Of a stretch of 15,005 nt of DNA, positions 13,401 to 15,005 are shown one piece after another. Both the position numbers and the translations under genes were made by a program. Source of the DNA: DAOVRL01 sp964459805. Its GTDB lineage: Bacteria; Planctomycetota; Phycisphaerae; Sedimentisphaerales; Anaerobacaceae. Below the pieces are notes generated by a model, which saw only the letters and a list, made by a program, of their open reading frames with translations, made no database searches and had not been told where the DNA came from. Each line of letters starts with the position of its first letter. Within the stretch, counting starts at the first letter, position 1. Location: assembly GCA_964459805.1 (NCBI GenBank), contig CAYWOD010000077.1, positions 1 to 15,005 of the forward strand, in the 5' to 3' direction.

Positions 13401-13949
13401 ATGAGAGAGGAAAAACTAAGAGAGCTGTTGAATAAACTGGCTGATGCCACCACAGAGCCGGTCCGCCCGGACCTCGACGAGGACATCAGACACCAAATCC
13501 CACATAGGCTCGTCAGGCACAGAGTCAACTGGAACACAATCAGTATCATTATAGACCTGAGGCTCAGCCGGTCCGTCGCCGCCGCGGTAATAATCATCAC
13601 GATATTCCTCTGGGCCAGCTTCCTGGGCGGCTGGAATACCTCACCCGACCAGATGTACGAGGACAGCAAGCTGCTGATTCAATACGGGCTGGCGGGTGAA
13701 AATGCCGGCAGAGCCGATGTATTGGCGAGTCTGGAGAAATTCCACAAACATCTGGCAGACCGCGGCAGAACCGTCACCTATTACGGACAAAGCGCCGACC
13801 CAGACGACAGGAACATCGTCTTAATGCACTGGAAGCTGCCCGACGGCAGATATAGAGTCATCTTTAATGATTTGAGCGCAAGAAGCATCTGCCCGGCAAC
13901 GCTGATAAGGCTCCAGACCTACATGCTCGAAAAGCAGATGGAACGTTAG
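13401..13949 (+). CDS. Single-pass membrane protein, putative anti-sigma partner
   Basis: A 182-aa protein with an N-terminal charged part (1-56), one transmembrane segment (about 57-77, AAAVIIITIFLWASFLGGW) and a ~105-residue external part. It lies 18 bp after the ECF sigma gene and is probably in the same transcript. Position and topology suggest an anti-sigma factor that holds the sigma at the membrane. However, the zinc anti-sigma signature H-x3-C-x2-C is absent: the only cysteine is near residue 167, in the external part. The external part has a recognisable compact segment (RGRTVTYYGQ, then VLMHWKLPDGRYRVIF) that looks like a small beta-rich domain. I cannot name its family. Alternatives are a sensor or an effector of the regulon. 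The stop is at 13949, with no clear terminator after it. Confidence 0.6.
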   Translation: MREEKLRELLNKLADATTEPVRPDLDEDIRHQIPHRLVRHRVNWNTISIIIDLRLSRSVAAAVIIITIFLWASFLGGWNTSPDQMYEDSKLLIQYGLAGENAGRADVLASLEKFHKHLADRGRTVTYYGQSADPDDRNIVLMHWKLPDGRYRVIFNDLSARSICPATLIRLQTYMLEKQMER

Positions 13950-14074
13950 ATATTCGCCCGATGCTGGTAGTTTATTGCTTGCATTGCAGCGGGTTTGGCG
14001 GTAAAATAGCATTTGAGGCGTGATGGTCTTAAACGCTGTGTAATTAGTTCTTCGTGACTGAAGGAGTAACATTG

Positions 14075-14956
14075 ATGATTACGCGACGGGGATCTGTCCC
14101 GTTGGAAGGGAAGATTTCTAACCGGACAAAAGGGAAATCTCTAACCGGATTTACATTGGTAGAGCTGCTTGTGGTAATCGCCATAATCGCGCTGCTGATG
14201 TCGATATTGATGCCGGCCCTAAGCCGGGTCAGGAAGCAGGCTCAGTTCGTTAACTGCAGGGCCAACCTCAAGCAATGGGGCCTTATGTTCAAGTTCTATA
14301 CCGACGACTGGGACGGCGATTTCAACGAAGGCTGGAACGTAGGCGAGACGGCCTTGTGGATGAATGCCCTGCGTCCATACTACAAGGACAATTGGGCCCT
14401 GCTTCTGTGCCCGACGGCCAAGGTAGAGGTCTTGGGTCCGGCTGATATGGGAACGTTCAAGGCCTGGTCGCGCGACGTGGCCATGCCGGGTGGAGGCAGA
14501 TACCATTACGTCGGCAGCTACGGCATTAACTCCTGGACAAACTATATGACCAAAGACCGTGGCGCCCGCGAAATGGAAGACTTCTGGAAAAATGCACGAG
14601 ACACCAGAGACCGCATTACTCATAAACCTATCCCCCTCAATACGATACCTGTCTTTGCCGACTCCACCTGGCACGATGCCTGGCCGAGACACGGCGATAC
14701 TCCGCCCCCCACGCCCGACGACTTTGGCTGGGGCAGCCCGGGCACAACTCTCGAGATCAGGCATTTTTGCATCGACCGGCACGATGCCTTTGTGAACTTC
14801 CTGTTTATGGATTGGTCCGTCAGAAGGGTCGGACTCAAGGAGATCTGGACGTTGAAGTGGAATCGAAGCTTCAACACATCAGGTCCCTGGACGCTGGCCG
14901 GCGGCGTCAGCGCATCGGCCTGGCCCAAGTGGATGCGAAGCTTCAAAGACTATTAG
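14075..14956 (+). CDS. Type II secretion-like pseudopilin (prepilin N-terminal methylation domain)
   Basis: A 293-aa protein with a class III signal. Cleavage is expected between G25 and F26 (TG|FTLVELLVVIAIIALLMS), and Glu30 sits at mature position +5, as needed for prepilin peptidase and pilin assembly. The hydrophobic helix (26-47) is followed by a conserved coiled stretch (PALSRVRKQAQ) and a large extracellular domain ending in WTLKWNRSFNTSG and WPKWMRSFKDY. Near the C-terminus RHDAFVNFLFMDWSVRRVG matches the 'RH...N.LF.DGSV' element of planctomycete pseudopilin-like proteins, with Trp in place of Gly. ATG 14075 has AAGGAG (14061-14066) 8 nt upstream, making it better than the in-frame GTG at 14054. 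No secretion-machine gene adjoins it. Planctomycetes carry many such orphan proteins, and their cargo is generally unknown. Confidence 0.88.
   Translation: MITRRGSVPLEGKISNRTKGKSLTGFTLVELLVVIAIIALLMSILMPALSRVRKQAQFVNCRANLKQWGLMFKFYTDDWDGDFNEGWNVGETALWMNALRPYYKDNWALLLCPTAKVEVLGPADMGTFKAWSRDVAMPGGGRYHYVGSYGINSWTNYMTKDRGAREMEDFWKNARDTRDRITHKPIPLNTIPVFADSTWHDAWPRHGDTPPPTPDDFGWGSPGTTLEIRHFCIDRHDAFVNFLFMDWSVRRVGLKEIWTLKWNRSFNTSGPWTLAGGVSASAWPKWMRSFKDY
14117..14149 (+). repeat. 10-nt direct repeat in the pseudopilin leader
   Basis: TCTAACCGGA occurs at 14117-14126 and 14140-14149, 23 bp apart, inside the segment coding for the leader before the cleavage site. The leader (25 aa) seems long and low in complexity. 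The two copies are in different frames. Confidence 0.5.
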
Positions 14957-15005
14957 TCTGTTACAAATAGAATTGTGCGCAAAATGGTCACAAAATAGTG
15001 ATGTG

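Overview
The window looks like chromosomal DNA of an uncultured Planctomycetota bacterium, most likely class Phycisphaerae (Sedimentisphaerales-like). This is an inference from protein style, not a database result. It rests on the SecA with its zinc-binding tail and enlarged C-terminal half, the pseudopilin with a G|FTLVELL prepilin site, the secreted alginate-lyase-family protein, and the short palindromic repeats in the intergenic regions. No rRNA, tRNA, CRISPR array, insertion sequence or replication origin was recognised.

Layout. (1) Positions 1-2059, minus strand: the first 686 codons of a single-chain MmeI-like restriction-modification enzyme, cut by the window edge and looking more A+T-rich than the rest. 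(2) 2060-2722: a non-coding stretch dense in hairpins, several ending in the same tail (GGG-CTAA). (3) 2723-5026: RNase R, convergent with (4) a secreted PL5-like polysaccharide lyase at 5069-6322 on the minus strand. (5) 6570-7475: hicB, a truncated hicA and efp, overlapping or abutting behind one good sigma70-type promoter. (6) 7476-7801: repeat-rich spacer. (7) 7802-11287: a very long SecA (1161 aa). (8) 11288-11761: spacer with a second copy of the repeat found upstream of secA and a long imperfect inverted repeat. (9) 11762-12649, minus: a PflX-like radical SAM protein. (10) 12765-13949: an ECF-type sigma factor and a single-pass membrane protein, probably a regulatory pair. (11) 14075-14956: a type II secretion-like pseudopilin.

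How the genes relate. Most are housekeeping or stand-alone genes: RNA decay (rnr), translation of polyproline stretches (efp) and protein export (secA). SecA, the pseudopilin and the signal-peptide lyase all concern the cell envelope, but nothing shows that they are co-regulated. The ECF sigma/membrane protein pair is the only clear regulatory unit.

The most unusual signal is inside SecA. The region expected to hold the helical wing domain carries five diverged copies of a roughly 60-residue unit built around a WA...F...L core. I do not recall a described function for it. Other points worth attention are the hairpin array upstream of rnr, the hicA remnant whose stop overlaps the efp start, the 29-bp-stem inverted repeat downstream of secA, and possible near-leaderless starts on two minus-strand genes.
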